A DNA stretch of 64,000 bases, from NCBI RefSeq assembly GCF_014650335.1, contig NZ_BMUT01000013.1, positions 67,507 to 131,506 on the forward strand. The letters run 5' to 3'. This document shows, in pieces, positions 49,096 through 57,894 of this stretch. The position numbers were made by a program, and so were the translations under genes. The first letter of the stretch is position 1, and every line of letters starts with the position of its first letter. The notes beneath the pieces were generated by a model. It made no database searches and was not told where the DNA came from. It saw only the letters and a program-made list of their open reading frames with translations. Source of the stretch: Streptomyces hiroshimensis (GTDB lineage Bacteria; Actinomycetota; Actinomycetes; Streptomycetales; Streptomycetaceae).

Positions 49096-50034
49096 TCAGG
49101 CACAGGCGGGAATCACAAACCGTACGCCGGTGAGCCGTTCCGACAGCTCCCACAGGCGCCGGCCGGTCGCACCGTCGGCTGCGGCAGGAGCGAGCTCCAC
49201 CCGCGTGGGGCCGCCGCGCAGTTCGGCCATGCCGTCCGGCCCGATGAACTGGCCGCTCTCCGCATTCGGGTCCGTCGCGGCGTACAGCTGCGGCAGTGCG
49301 CCGTCGGCCGGAGCCTGGGCGAGCAGTGGATTTCCGATCGTGCCGAATACGACCCGCCACAGGCCGATCGGCGCGCTCGTCTGCAGATTGGTGGCGGTGT
49401 AGCCGGGGTGGGCGAGCACACTGCGCACAGGGCTGCCGGCCCGGGTCAGCCGCAGGTGGAGTTCTCGCCCGAAGACGGCGTTGGCGAACTTCGACTGGTT
49501 GTAGAAGCCCATGGGCGAGTAGCTGCGCTCGCCCATCAGGTCATCGAAGCGGATCTTCGCCTTCCGGTGGTTGACCGAGCTCACCGTGACCACGCGGGGG
49601 TCGTGCCCCGCGGTGAGCAGGTCGAGCAGCAGTCCGGTGAGCGCGAAGTGGCCGAGGTGGTTGCACGCGAATTGCAGTTCGTGACCCTGCGCGCTCAGTG
49701 AGCGCGGCGGCGCCATCACACCGGCGTTGTTGATGAGCACGTCCAGCCGCCGGTGGTCGGCGTGCAGACCGTCGGCGAATGCCCTGACCGAATCGAGATC
49801 GGCCAGGTCGAGGTGGCGCACTTCGAGACGGGCGCCCGGCTGTTCGGCGGTGATATCGGCGACCGCCCGGCGGCCCTTTTCCTCGTCACGTACCGCAAGG
49901 ATCACATGTGCACCCCGGCGGGCGAGCGCCCGGGTGGTCGCCAGGCCGAGGCCGCTGTTGGCTCCGGTGACGACGAACACCCGCCCCGTCTGGTCCGCTA
50001 TCTGATCGGCAGTCCATCGCTGCTGCTTCGTCAT
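49096..50034 (-). CDS. Short-chain dehydrogenase/reductase
   Basis: 312-residue classical/extended SDR. TGANSGLG near residue 24, NNAGVM near 98, Ser in VVTVSSVNHRK and YNQSK carrying the Tyr/Lys pair are all present. It is of the retinol/light-dependent protochlorophyllide-reductase-like subgroup common in actinobacteria. Divergent from a TetR regulator across a short operator-like region, so probably its target; it may detoxify a carbonyl. ATG 50034. Confidence 0.9.
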   Translation of the reverse strand: MTKQQRWTADQIADQTGRVFVVTGANSGLGLATTRALARRGAHVILAVRDEEKGRRAVADITAEQPGARLEVRHLDLADLDSVRAFADGLHADHRRLDVLINNAGVMAPPRSLSAQGHELQFACNHLGHFALTGLLLDLLTAGHDPRVVTVSSVNHRKAKIRFDDLMGERSYSPMGFYNQSKFANAVFGRELHLRLTRAGSPVRSVLAHPGYTATNLQTSAPIGLWRVVFGTIGNPLLAQAPADGALPQLYAATDPNAESGQFIGPDGMAELRGGPTRVELAPAAADGATGRRLWELSERLTGVRFVIPACA

Positions 50035-50052
50035 GCGACATACATTGCCGCT

Positions 50053-50083
50053 CGTGTCACTGAGTGTCAAGATGTCACTAGGT
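50053..50083. promoter_or_regulatory. Candidate TetR operator
   Basis: The stretch holds TGTCACT, TGTCA and TGTCACT spaced by about 10 and 8 bases. Around AGTGTCAAGATGTCACT it is also an imperfect palindrome. It lies in the 104-base gap between the SDR gene and the TetR gene. Confidence 0.5.
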
Positions 50084-50138
50084 GCCATTCGAGGCATGGC
50101 GTTACCATCGTTCGGTGAGTTCCCGCCCTGAAGTGACC

Positions 50139-50720
50139 ATGGCCATGCGCAAACGTCAGCTCGTCTCGAACGAGCTGACCGAAGCAGCGCTGCAACTACT
50201 GGCGTTGAAGGGGTTCGACGCGGTCACCATCGACGAGATCGCGACGACCGCCGGCGTCTCCAAGCGGACGTTCTTCCGCTACTTCGCCTCCAAGGAGGAC
50301 GTGGTCGTCCAGTTCCTGGCCGACATGGGCGCCGACATGCGCGCGGAGCTGGCGGCCCGCTCCGCCGAGGAGCGCCCGTCCGCGGCGCTGCAGTGCGCCG
50401 TCGGGGTGCCCATCGCCACCTGCGCCGACCACTCCGACAGGGCGCTGCGAGTGGTGCAGCTGATCCTGCGCACTCCCGCCCTGCACGCGCGCTTCCTGGA
50501 ACGTCAGGCACAGTGGCGCGACGACCTGGCGGCGGAACTGGCGCAGCGCCTGGGGCTCGACCCCGACTCCGACCTGTATCCACGGCTGGCCGCCGGGATG
50601 GCGCTCAACGCCTTCGACGCCGTGCTGCACCGGTGGAGCGGCAGCGACGGGGCCGAGGACCCCGCCGAACTGATCGACCGCGCCTTCGCGGTCATCGCCC
50701 CGGCGCTGGACACGGTCTGA
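50139..50720 (+). CDS. TetR-family transcriptional regulator
   Basis: 193 residues from ATG 50139; GTG 50115 is an alternative start. N-terminal HTH: FDAVTIDEIATTAGVSKRTF followed by FRYFASKEDVV, the classic TetR helix-turn-helix. The ligand-binding half is typical of MftR-like members (single helix bundle, no clear ligand motif). Divergent from the SDR gene, so a local repressor. Confidence 0.9.
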   Translation: MAMRKRQLVSNELTEAALQLLALKGFDAVTIDEIATTAGVSKRTFFRYFASKEDVVVQFLADMGADMRAELAARSAEERPSAALQCAVGVPIATCADHSDRALRVVQLILRTPALHARFLERQAQWRDDLAAELAQRLGLDPDSDLYPRLAAGMALNAFDAVLHRWSGSDGAEDPAELIDRAFAVIAPALDTV

Positions 50721-50866
50721 CGCCGGAAGCCGGGGCGCAGGCCGCGCGGGCAGCGAGTCGGCGGATCGGCGGACGTCGTTCACGAATTTTTGTTATCCGG
50801 GCCCGGCCGCGGCGTCTCCTGAGTGTTGGACCAGCACTCAGTGACCCCGCACCGGAAGTGATCCAC

Positions 50867-51790
50867 GTGAATCGTGAACCCGAGACTCCGACGTTCGACC
50901 CGGCATCCGACGGCACCCGGCGCCCGCGCCGCCACCGTGGCCGGCGCCCCCGGCGGGCGATGGTCATAGGCGGGACGGTGGGTCTGATAGCCGTCGTGGG
51001 CGGCGGGTACGGCGTGGCCCAGTCGCTGTCGGGCGGCGGGGAGACCCGCTCGGGCGCCGCGGCGGCGTCCGAGCCGACCGCGGACCGGACCACCGAGCCG
51101 TCGAAGGACCACCTCACCGCAGCGGCGGCCGCCTCGTCGGCTCCCACCGCGCACAGCGCGTCCCCCAGCGCGAGCGCGTCGAAGGCCGCAGGCAAGGACC
51201 GGGACCAGGAGAAGAAGAAGGACCAGACCGGGACCGAGGCCAAGACCGAGGCCGGGGCCGGGGACGAGCCGGACGCCCGGACGCCCGCCAAGGCCAAGGA
51301 GACGTCCTCGACGGGCAGCGCGAGCGGCAACGGCTCCGGCGGCAGCGCCCGTAAGCCCGCGGCCGGCGGCGGTGGCGGTGGCGGCGCCCAGGCCGGCGGC
51401 GCGAACGGCAAGCACGTGCAGCAGGTCGTCGACATGGTCAACGCGGAGCGTGCGAAGGCCGGCTGCTCACCCCTCACCATCAACGCGAAGCTGCAGGCGG
51501 CGGCCCAGGGCCACTCCGACGACATGGCCGCCCGCGACTACTACGCCCACACCAGCCCGGAGGGCAAGAGCCCCGGCGATCGGATGACCGCCGCCGGGTA
51601 CCGCTGGAGCACATACGGCGAGAACATCTTCAAGAGCCCCAAGGACGCCCGTACGGCGATGGACGGCTGGATGAAGAGCTCCGGTCACCGCGCCAACATC
51701 CTCAACTGCTCCTTCAAGGAGATCGGCGTGGGCATCAACTTCGCCTCGAACGGCCCGTGGTGGACGCAGAACTTCGGCGCGTCCTCCTGA
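50867..51790 (+). CDS. Membrane-anchored CAP/SCP-domain protein
   Basis: 307 residues from GTG 50867 (GGAAG eight bases upstream). A basic N-terminus is followed by a membrane helix (about 31-52) and a long low-complexity linker of Ala, Ser, Thr, Lys and Gly (about 55-180). The CAP domain (about 184-307) shows VNAERAKAGCSPL, HSDDMAARDYYAHTSPEG, YGENIF and SSGHRANIL, so the His-Glu metal site is intact. Exported cell-surface protein; many Streptomyces relatives are annotated as secretory SCP-like. Function in the family is unclear. Confidence 0.85.
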   Translation: MNREPETPTFDPASDGTRRPRRHRGRRPRRAMVIGGTVGLIAVVGGGYGVAQSLSGGGETRSGAAAASEPTADRTTEPSKDHLTAAAAASSAPTAHSASPSASASKAAGKDRDQEKKKDQTGTEAKTEAGAGDEPDARTPAKAKETSSTGSASGNGSGGSARKPAAGGGGGGGAQAGGANGKHVQQVVDMVNAERAKAGCSPLTINAKLQAAAQGHSDDMAARDYYAHTSPEGKSPGDRMTAAGYRWSTYGENIFKSPKDARTAMDGWMKSSGHRANILNCSFKEIGVGINFASNGPWWTQNFGASS

Positions 51791-51824
51791 CCCGCTCGTG
51801 ACCTGCTCCTGATCCGCTCCTGAC

Positions 51825-51869
51825 CGTGTAGGCCGACGGCGACGCCGGGCGGCGCCGTCGGCCTACGCG
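51825..51869. terminator. 17-bp hairpin between convergent genes
   Basis: CGTGTAGGCCGACGGCG (51825-51841) pairs with 51853-51869 with one G-U, leaving an 11-base loop. It lies between the CAP-domain gene (+) and the LigT-type gene (-), serving both. Confidence 0.8.
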
Positions 51870-51915
51870 GCATCGACGCCCCCGGCGCGCCAGGCCGCCG
51901 CCGGGCACGCTCGCC

Positions 51916-52515
51916 TCAGCGCTCCGGCAGCCGGCGGACCCGGCCCGTGCCCAGCGTGATCACGGCCCGCGGCCGCATGGGCTCCTCGCCGCGCCGGGAG
52001 AGCAGGACCACCTCCTCGACCACGGCCGACAGTGCGCCGAGCCGGCCGGCGCACTCGGCCGCCAGACCCCGCGGGTCCTGGGTACGGCCCAGAGACAGGT
52101 GCGGGGTGAAGCGCCCGCCGCGCTCACGGCAGAGCGGGAACCGCGACCCCAGCTCCCGGCGGAGACGGGCCCACGGTGCCGGGCCCGCCGCGGCCGGATC
52201 GAGCCACACCGTCGCATAGTGCCGATGCCGGAAGTACCGCACTCCGGACAGACGCGCCGTGAACGCCACGCTCTCCGCCGCCCCGGCGGACAGCAGCGGC
52301 ACCGCCCGCGCGAAATCCTCCTCCGGTACGAAGCCGAACAGCAGATTCACATGCGGCGGCCACCGCCGCACCTGGGGATCGTGCTCCCAGCGGATGTCCT
52401 GAATCGCCGGCCAGAGCTCCTGCGGCGGCAGCCACGCCACCGCAGTCCGCGCCGTCGGCGCCACCTGGAGCACGCCCGGCGACCCGGCCCCGTCCACATC
52501 CCGGTTCCCGTCCAC
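51916..52515 (-). CDS. 2'-5' RNA ligase/cyclic phosphodiesterase superfamily protein (LigT-like)
   Basis: 199 residues. Two family motifs in HxTx-like form: HVNLLFGF near residue 55 and HLSLGRT near 138, in which the second position is Ser as in many members and the first is Asn. Fold and spacing fit 2H phosphoesterases, which cleave 2',3'-cyclic phosphate or ADP-ribose derivatives. GTG 52515 is tentatively chosen to avoid overlap with the next gene, although its ribosome site is poor; the frame extends to 52554. Function uncertain because the motifs are only partly canonical. Confidence 0.65.
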   Translation of the reverse strand: MDGNRDVDGAGSPGVLQVAPTARTAVAWLPPQELWPAIQDIRWEHDPQVRRWPPHVNLLFGFVPEEDFARAVPLLSAGAAESVAFTARLSGVRYFRHRHYATVWLDPAAAGPAPWARLRRELGSRFPLCRERGGRFTPHLSLGRTQDPRGLAAECAGRLGALSAVVEEVVLLSRRGEEPMRPRAVITLGTGRVRRLPER

Positions 52516-52525
52516 ACTCCCATGT

Positions 52526-53143
52526 TCACGGAAGGTTCGGCCAGGATGTCGCACGGGGCTTGGTGAAATACTCCGCGTCCTTGGGACGGGCTGCGTCGCG
52601 GCCGGCGGGACGGGGGGCCGGCACCAGATGGGGTATGTATTTGGAGCAGTGGATGTAGGCCTCCTCGACCGCGAGATGGACCCACATTTCCGGGCTGCGC
52701 CCGGGTGCGACGTCAGTGGGCAGTCCGGGATGGATACGGCGTAGGTCGCTGTCGTGGTAGAGGTGGGCCACTCCGTTGACGTGCAGCCCCACGCGATGGT
52801 GGGTGAAATCCACGAAGAGCATGCCGAGGTGAGGGTTCTCGACCATGTTGCCGGCGCTGGCCATCACACCGTTCCCGCGGAATTCCGGGTAGACGAGCGT
52901 ATAGGCGTCGATCACGTGGACGAACCCCGGCGGCCCGGCCCGAAAGCTGGCATCGCACTCGCCGTGGGAGTCGGCGGTGGACAGAAAGACCATTGCCTGG
53001 CGGCCGATGAAGTCCCGCATCTCGGGTGTGAGATGGCGACGCACCTGTTGGTCGTAGAACCGGGCAGCACGGTCCGCGGTACCGAGGTGCTGCTGCAGCC
53101 GGTGTTCACCCGCTGATCCCAAAGGCGGCGGAGGCGAAGTCAC
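52526..53143 (-). CDS. PPOX-family FMN split-barrel protein
   Basis: 205 residues, GTG 53143 with GGAGAA six bases before. The sequence FYDQQVRRHLTPEMRDFI, MVFLSTADSHGECDAS and FVDFTHHRVGLHVNG is that of the pyridoxamine-5'-phosphate-oxidase-related group found beside flavohemoglobin-type genes. It follows the globin-reductase gene by 38 bases on the same strand, so they are probably co-transcribed and may share redox partners or act against nitric oxide or similar stress. Confidence 0.8.
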   Translation of the reverse strand: MTSPPPPLGSAGEHRLQQHLGTADRAARFYDQQVRRHLTPEMRDFIGRQAMVFLSTADSHGECDASFRAGPPGFVHVIDAYTLVYPEFRGNGVMASAGNMVENPHLGMLFVDFTHHRVGLHVNGVAHLYHDSDLRRIHPGLPTDVAPGRSPEMWVHLAVEEAYIHCSKYIPHLVPAPRPAGRDAARPKDAEYFTKPRATSWPNLP

Positions 53144-53181
53144 GAAGGGTTCTCCTGGCAAGGCGGATAGGGGCGTACGAC

Positions 53182-54489
53182 TCAGGGAGTGGACAGGACC
53201 GGAGTCTCGAACGGGTCGTGATGGATACGGTCGGGCCGGGTGCCGCTGAGGGTGAGCATGTGCCTGGCCGAGGCGACCATCTGAGCCGGGCCGCTGAGAA
53301 AGATGTCGTGCTGGTACCACGGCCCGTACTCGGCCAGTACGTCCGGCAGGGATCCACGGATTCCGGGAATGTACTCGTCGGAGACTGCGCCCCTGATCGT
53401 CAGCCAGTGGTTCCGTTGGGCCATCCGGAGCATGTCGTCGACGCCGTACAGCTCGGCACTGGTCCGGGCCCCGAGGAAAAGGTCCACTTGATGGCGTCCC
53501 CCTCGGCGGGCGACCTCTTCGATGAGTGCGCGGATCGGGGCGAGACCGGTGCCCCCGGCCACGAAGAGCAGTTCGCTGTAGGGGTCGGCCGCATCCAGGA
53601 CCATGTCGCCCATCGGGGGCCCCAGCCGGAGTACGTCGCCCACCACCGCTCGGTGCACCAGTGCATTGCTGACCGAGCCGCCGTCCACTGCGCGCACGTG
53701 AAAGGTGAGTGTGCCGTCCTCACGAGGTGCGTTGGCGACGGAATAGTAACGCCACCGCTTCGGCCACCAAGGAGTCTCGATGCTCGCATATTGGCCGGCA
53801 GCGTACTCATAGGGAATATGGGGGCGTACGGTGATTTCGGCGATTCCGTTTCCGCGCGAGACGCGGTGCACGACGGTGGCGGGCCACACGGCGGGCCGTA
53901 CCGCCTCGTCCTGCTCGGCCGCGCTGATCATGACTTGGGCGACGGTCCCGTACGCCTTCGTCCAGGCGGCGGCGATGTCCAGGGTCCATGCGGGGCCGGC
54001 GTACCGGGCCAGAGAGGCGAGGAGGCACTCGCCTACGGCCGGGAAATGCGCGGCGAGGGTGCCGAACTTACGGTGATCGCGGCCGAGGTTTCCGCAGAAG
54101 CGGACGAGATGCTCGGGGTCGTCGACCAGATCCACGATGCGCAGCAGTGCCCGCAGAAGGCGATCGCGCTGGGTGTCCATCCCTTCCGGGAACATCGGAC
54201 GGACTTCGGGGTAGCGAGCGAAAAGGATTGCGTAGAAGTAGACCGTTATCTCCCCCGCAAGGGGTTCGACCACCGCGAGGGAGGTCCTTATGAGGTCTAT
54301 CTCGTGATCCGACAGAGGTGCTTCGGCGGTCTCCGGCTCTCCGGTATGTACGGCTTGTGCGGCCTGTGCGTCCCGTGGGTCCTGTAGACCCTGTGAACCC
54401 TGTGCGTCATACGCGGCATGGAGGGTTACCGGATCCTCCGGAGACGGGCGGACGGATGTGCTGTTCGGGCGACCGATCCGGAATCTCAA
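53182..54489 (-). CDS. Flavohemoglobin-like globin-FAD/NAD reductase fusion
   Basis: 435 residues. An N-terminal extension rich in Gln/Ala precedes a globin domain (about 60-200) with the proximal heme His in LGRDHRKFGTLAAHF. The FAD-binding domain has RYYSVANAPRED and the NAD domain has VAGGTGLAPI, as in flavohemoglobins. Known relatives oxidise nitric oxide to nitrate. Compared with E. coli Hmp the order is the same but the N-terminus is about 50 residues longer. ATG 54489. Precedes the PPOX gene in the same operon. Confidence 0.87.
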   Translation of the reverse strand: MRFRIGRPNSTSVRPSPEDPVTLHAAYDAQGSQGLQDPRDAQAAQAVHTGEPETAEAPLSDHEIDLIRTSLAVVEPLAGEITVYFYAILFARYPEVRPMFPEGMDTQRDRLLRALLRIVDLVDDPEHLVRFCGNLGRDHRKFGTLAAHFPAVGECLLASLARYAGPAWTLDIAAAWTKAYGTVAQVMISAAEQDEAVRPAVWPATVVHRVSRGNGIAEITVRPHIPYEYAAGQYASIETPWWPKRWRYYSVANAPREDGTLTFHVRAVDGGSVSNALVHRAVVGDVLRLGPPMGDMVLDAADPYSELLFVAGGTGLAPIRALIEEVARRGGRHQVDLFLGARTSAELYGVDDMLRMAQRNHWLTIRGAVSDEYIPGIRGSLPDVLAEYGPWYQHDIFLSGPAQMVASARHMLTLSGTRPDRIHHDPFETPVLSTP

Positions 54490-54937
54490 CGCGCCAGCGC
54501 TCCCCCATTCGCTGGGCGATATGACTTCCGCCGGGTATACCGCGAGGTGATACGGCCCAAAGCTCCTCGCCTTCGAGGCACACAGAGGGCGGAACCTTCA
54601 CCGGATCTCCATCCAGCGGGAGCGGCATGGAAGTCGAATGGGGCCAACATGAGTCCTCATAAGAGTGCAGAGCGGAAGAAGCGGACGGGGTGCTTCCGGA
54701 TGTCACACGATCCTCAATGAGGTTCACTGCATGAGGAAGGGACGCTTCCACTAGAACTCGGAGTCAGTTCTTGTCGAGTTGCCCCGGCCGAACTCGACCG
54801 GAGTAATGACTTGGGGGCATATGTCGATCCGCTGCTACCGCCCCGGCTGCGGCTTTGGAGCACGGGCGGCGGACTTCAGGGCGGGGGTGTGAGACGCCCC
54901 GGGTGCGCTCCGCACGGCCGGGCCGGACGATGGGCTC
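54490..54937. other. Intergenic region, no convincing gene
   Basis: 448 bases between the divergent flavohemoglobin-like gene (-) and the DUF488 gene (+). Lower-GC stretches near 54640-54800 suggest promoters for both. Short open frames overlap each other and lack ribosome sites. Confidence 0.5.
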
Positions 54938-55303
54938 ATGGGGCAGTCACGGCAGGTGCGGGTGGGCAGGGTCTACGACCCGCCCGAGGAGGCGGACGGG
55001 AGCCGCGTACTCGTGGACCGCATCTGGCCACGTGGCCTGAGAAAGGACGCTGCCGCACTCGACGAGTGGTGCAAGGACGTCGCACCGTCCACCGAGCTGC
55101 GCACGTGGTACGGACACGATCCTGCCCTCTTCGAGGAGTTCGAGCGCCGCTACCGCGCGGAACTGCGCGACGCATCCCGCGCGACGGCCCTCCGGCACCT
55201 TGAGGAACTGGCCCGGCAGGGCCCCCTCACCCTTCTCACGGCGACCAGGGACCGCGATATCAGCGCGGCGACGGTCCTCCGGAAGGTGCTGACGCGGACC
55301 TGA
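54938..55303 (+). CDS. DUF488 family protein
   Basis: 121 residues, complete domain: RVYDPPEEADGSRVLVDRIW, PRGLRKDAA, then WYGHDPALFEEFERRYRAEL and a final LTLLTATRDRDIS. This is the widespread DUF488 fold (YeaO-like), with the conserved WPRG step. Biochemical role unknown; an involvement in nucleic-acid or stress metabolism is often guessed. ATG 54938. Confidence 0.88.
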   Translation: MGQSRQVRVGRVYDPPEEADGSRVLVDRIWPRGLRKDAAALDEWCKDVAPSTELRTWYGHDPALFEEFERRYRAELRDASRATALRHLEELARQGPLTLLTATRDRDISAATVLRKVLTRT

Positions 55304-55392
55304 GACGGACCTGAGGGGGGAGCCTAGGCAGACCTGAGGCAGGGCCGAGGCGGGCCTGGCCAAGGCCGGGACCGGCAGGAGGGGGCCAGGCG

Positions 55393-55424
55393 TCGGTCCC
55401 CGACGGCGATGCGCCGGGGACCGA
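55393..55424. terminator. Hairpin downstream of the methylisoborneol operon
   Basis: TCGGTCCCC (55393-55401) pairs with GGGGACCGA (55416-55424), with an inner GGCG/CGCC stem and a 3-base bulge. It lies 15 bases beyond the methyltransferase stop on the minus strand. Confidence 0.7.
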
Positions 55425-55438
55425 AAAGCGCTACGCGA

Positions 55439-56296
55439 TCAGACCCGGTCGGCCGCGATGAGCAGGTACTGGAAGCTGCCGTCCTTGTACGCGGTCAGGA
55501 AGGCCTTCTCGATGCCCGTGGCCAGCGGTGACTGGGCGCGCAGCTCCCAGTACGGGATGGTGGCCTCGGTCAGGTCCACCACGGCGGCGGGGACGAGACG
55601 GTTCCTCGCCATCTCCTTGAAGTAGCTGCTCCGCGGGTGGATGTCACAGATGTAGTGGGCGTTGATCTCGCTGACGGCGCGGGACGGCAGCCCGTAGGCG
55701 TCGTTGTAGCAGCCGGTGATGGTCACGTACCGGCCGCCGTGGCTCAGCATCCGGGCGTACTCGGGGAACAGCTGGGACAGGTCGACGTACATGGTGCTTT
55801 CGTTGTTCCAGATGGCCCGGAAACGGCCCGTCTCGAAGCCGGTGTCCAGCATGTTCTTGAGATGGAAGCGCACCTTGTCGGCCACGCCGCGCTTCTCGGC
55901 CTGCTCATTGGCGAAGGCCACCTGGGTCTCGGAGATGGAGATTCCGTCGACGTGGCAGCCGAACCTCTGGTTGGCGACGAGGCTGCTGCCTCCGCGGCCC
56001 GACCCGGAGTCCAGCAGGTGATCGTCGGGGCCGATGGGCCCCAGATGGCTCAGCAGCAGATCCGCCTGCGCGCACTCCAGGCGGTGCAGTTCGGCGGTGA
56101 TCCGCTCGTCGCGGGTCTCCTCCGGCCCTTCCAGGACCGACCAGTCGGCGTCACCGATTCCGTAGTGGTGGTGGTAGATGCCGTCCACTTCACCGAGGCG
56201 GAGGTTCACCGGGTTCTTCTCGCGGTTCCAGTAATCGGCGACGGACCGCTGGTAGGCGCTGGCGAGAACCGAGGCGGGGGTCTCCTGAATGGTCAC
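55439..56296 (-). CDS. gppmt: Geranyl diphosphate 2-C-methyltransferase
   Basis: 285 residues, GTG 56296. SAM-binding step LLDSGSGRGGSS and the long conserved stretches FGCHVDGISISETQVAFAN and FRAIWNNESTMYVDL are characteristic of GPP C-methyltransferases (SCO7701 type). The enzyme methylates carbon 2 of geranyl diphosphate to give 2-methyl-GPP. It lies 40 bases after the synthase gene that uses this product, transcribed together. Strong call based on the pair. Confidence 0.95.
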   Translation of the reverse strand: MTIQETPASVLASAYQRSVADYWNREKNPVNLRLGEVDGIYHHHYGIGDADWSVLEGPEETRDERITAELHRLECAQADLLLSHLGPIGPDDHLLDSGSGRGGSSLVANQRFGCHVDGISISETQVAFANEQAEKRGVADKVRFHLKNMLDTGFETGRFRAIWNNESTMYVDLSQLFPEYARMLSHGGRYVTITGCYNDAYGLPSRAVSEINAHYICDIHPRSSYFKEMARNRLVPAAVVDLTEATIPYWELRAQSPLATGIEKAFLTAYKDGSFQYLLIAADRV

Positions 56297-56336
56297 CGTG
56301 TCTTCTCTTTCCGATAGCTGATGAACTGATATGGAT

Positions 56337-57560
56337 TCACTGGGTCGATGCGCCGTGGTACCGGGGGCTGGTCGCGTGCCACTCCTTGCTGCCGCCCATC
56401 CAGGCCCACAGCCCGGCCAGGTAGCGCCGCAGTTCGGGGGAGCCGGCGGCACTCAGGACGGCGCACTCGGCTTCCACCGTGTGCATGAGCTCGTCGTGGA
56501 TGCACGCCGCGCGGTCGACGGCCTCCTGGAGCGAGCAGTTGTCCTCGACGGCGAGGAGATTGGGAAGGTTGGTGTCGGTGGGATCTTCCTTGGTCATCGA
56601 GTACAGGTCGTTGAGCAGCACGTTGGCCGTACCGGCGTACAGGTAGGTGCGGCGTACGCGCGCGTCGGCGAACTCCGCGGCCGGCAGTTCGTAGCCGCCG
56701 ACGGGGTCGACCAGGACCATGCAGGGATAGAAGGCGTTCTCGTAGCGGTGCAGCATGTACTCCCAGACGGCGGGGGTCCGCCCGGAACTGCGCCACTCCG
56801 CTTCCTGGTTGTAACCCACGAACATCACGGCCAGTTCGTGACGCAGCCGTGCCACCTGGGTGGGGCTCGCGATCCGCGCCAGGTGATCGAGGCACGAGCG
56901 GAACGCGCGCAGTACCGGCTCCTTCCGGACGACGTTCTCGAACTCCGCCAGGTAGCGGGCCGGGAGGCGGACCGGGTCGACCACGGCATGGGCCAGGGCG
57001 AGACGTGAACCGATCAGCTCCGGTGTGGTGTCCTCCCCCTCGTCGACCCAGTGGTCGTCGACGGCCCACTCGGCGAGGCCGCAACGGGCCGCGGTGAGGA
57101 TGCGTTCGGGGTCGTCGGTGTCGGGGTGGGCGAGCATGAACAGCCGCCCGAAGTCATGGGACCGCAGCCGCTCGAGACGGCCCTGGAAGATGCCGATCTC
57201 CTCGGCCCACTCGACCAGTCGGTTGTTCACCTCTTCGCCGAGGGCCGGGTCGTCCCGCTCGGCATCCGGGCAGTAGAGCGGCGGCACACGGACGGAAGAC
57301 CCCTCGGAGCGCTCCTCCGAGCCGCCGTCCGAGCGCTTGTCCGAGCCGCCGTCCGCGGGCCGGTCGGGAGCGGTTTCGGCCTCGGCAACGGCCGTGCGGA
57401 ACAGGCGGGCCGCCGACGTACCCAGCCCCGTCGGCCCGGCGAGGAGGCCGTGCGCCGCCTCCGCCACGGCCGGCGCCGTATCGCCGACCGCGAGTCGGTG
57501 CGGACGGAGGACACTGCGCGCTCCCGCTTTGAGCAGAGAGGCGCCGTCAAGCTGGGGCAT
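56337..57560 (-). CDS. mibS: 2-methylisoborneol synthase (class I terpene cyclase)
   Basis: 407 residues, ATG 57560 with GGGA eight bases before. Aspartate-rich motif DDHWVDE and NSE triad NDLYSMTKE bind the magnesium cluster; the final RY pair is SPRYHG. The N-terminal 120 residues form the Pro/Ser-rich disordered extension seen in this family (here with a GSDKRSDGGSEERSEG repeat). Cyclises 2-methyl-GPP to 2-methylisoborneol, the earthy odorant. The cyclic-nucleotide-binding (EshA/Crp-like) gene that precedes this pair in many streptomycetes is not present. Confidence 0.95.
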   Translation of the reverse strand: MPQLDGASLLKAGARSVLRPHRLAVGDTAPAVAEAAHGLLAGPTGLGTSAARLFRTAVAEAETAPDRPADGGSDKRSDGGSEERSEGSSVRVPPLYCPDAERDDPALGEEVNNRLVEWAEEIGIFQGRLERLRSHDFGRLFMLAHPDTDDPERILTAARCGLAEWAVDDHWVDEGEDTTPELIGSRLALAHAVVDPVRLPARYLAEFENVVRKEPVLRAFRSCLDHLARIASPTQVARLRHELAVMFVGYNQEAEWRSSGRTPAVWEYMLHRYENAFYPCMVLVDPVGGYELPAAEFADARVRRTYLYAGTANVLLNDLYSMTKEDPTDTNLPNLLAVEDNCSLQEAVDRAACIHDELMHTVEAECAVLSAAGSPELRRYLAGLWAWMGGSKEWHATSPRYHGASTQ

Positions 57561-57894
57561 CCGGGAGGTCCCTTCGCTACGCATGCGGGCATCGTGAACG
57601 GTGGTCCGCGATGTCGGAGTTCTCCGGGTGTGGCGCCCCGCCCGACCGTGCGCGGCCGCGACCGCTCCCATCGCCACCATCGGTCACCGTTCCGCCACCC
57701 CGACCAGGCCATGAGCAGGATGACGGGCCGGCCGGCACCTGCACAGCAAAAGCGGCACACATTCATCCGTATGTAGCTGTGTATGTTTATCCGGTCGCCT
57801 CATGGCGCAGATACGGCAGAAGGGGCTCGCGCGACGCGCCCCCAAGAAGGCCCGCTCCGACGCCGGGCACGTGCACATCGACAGCACGGAGCAT

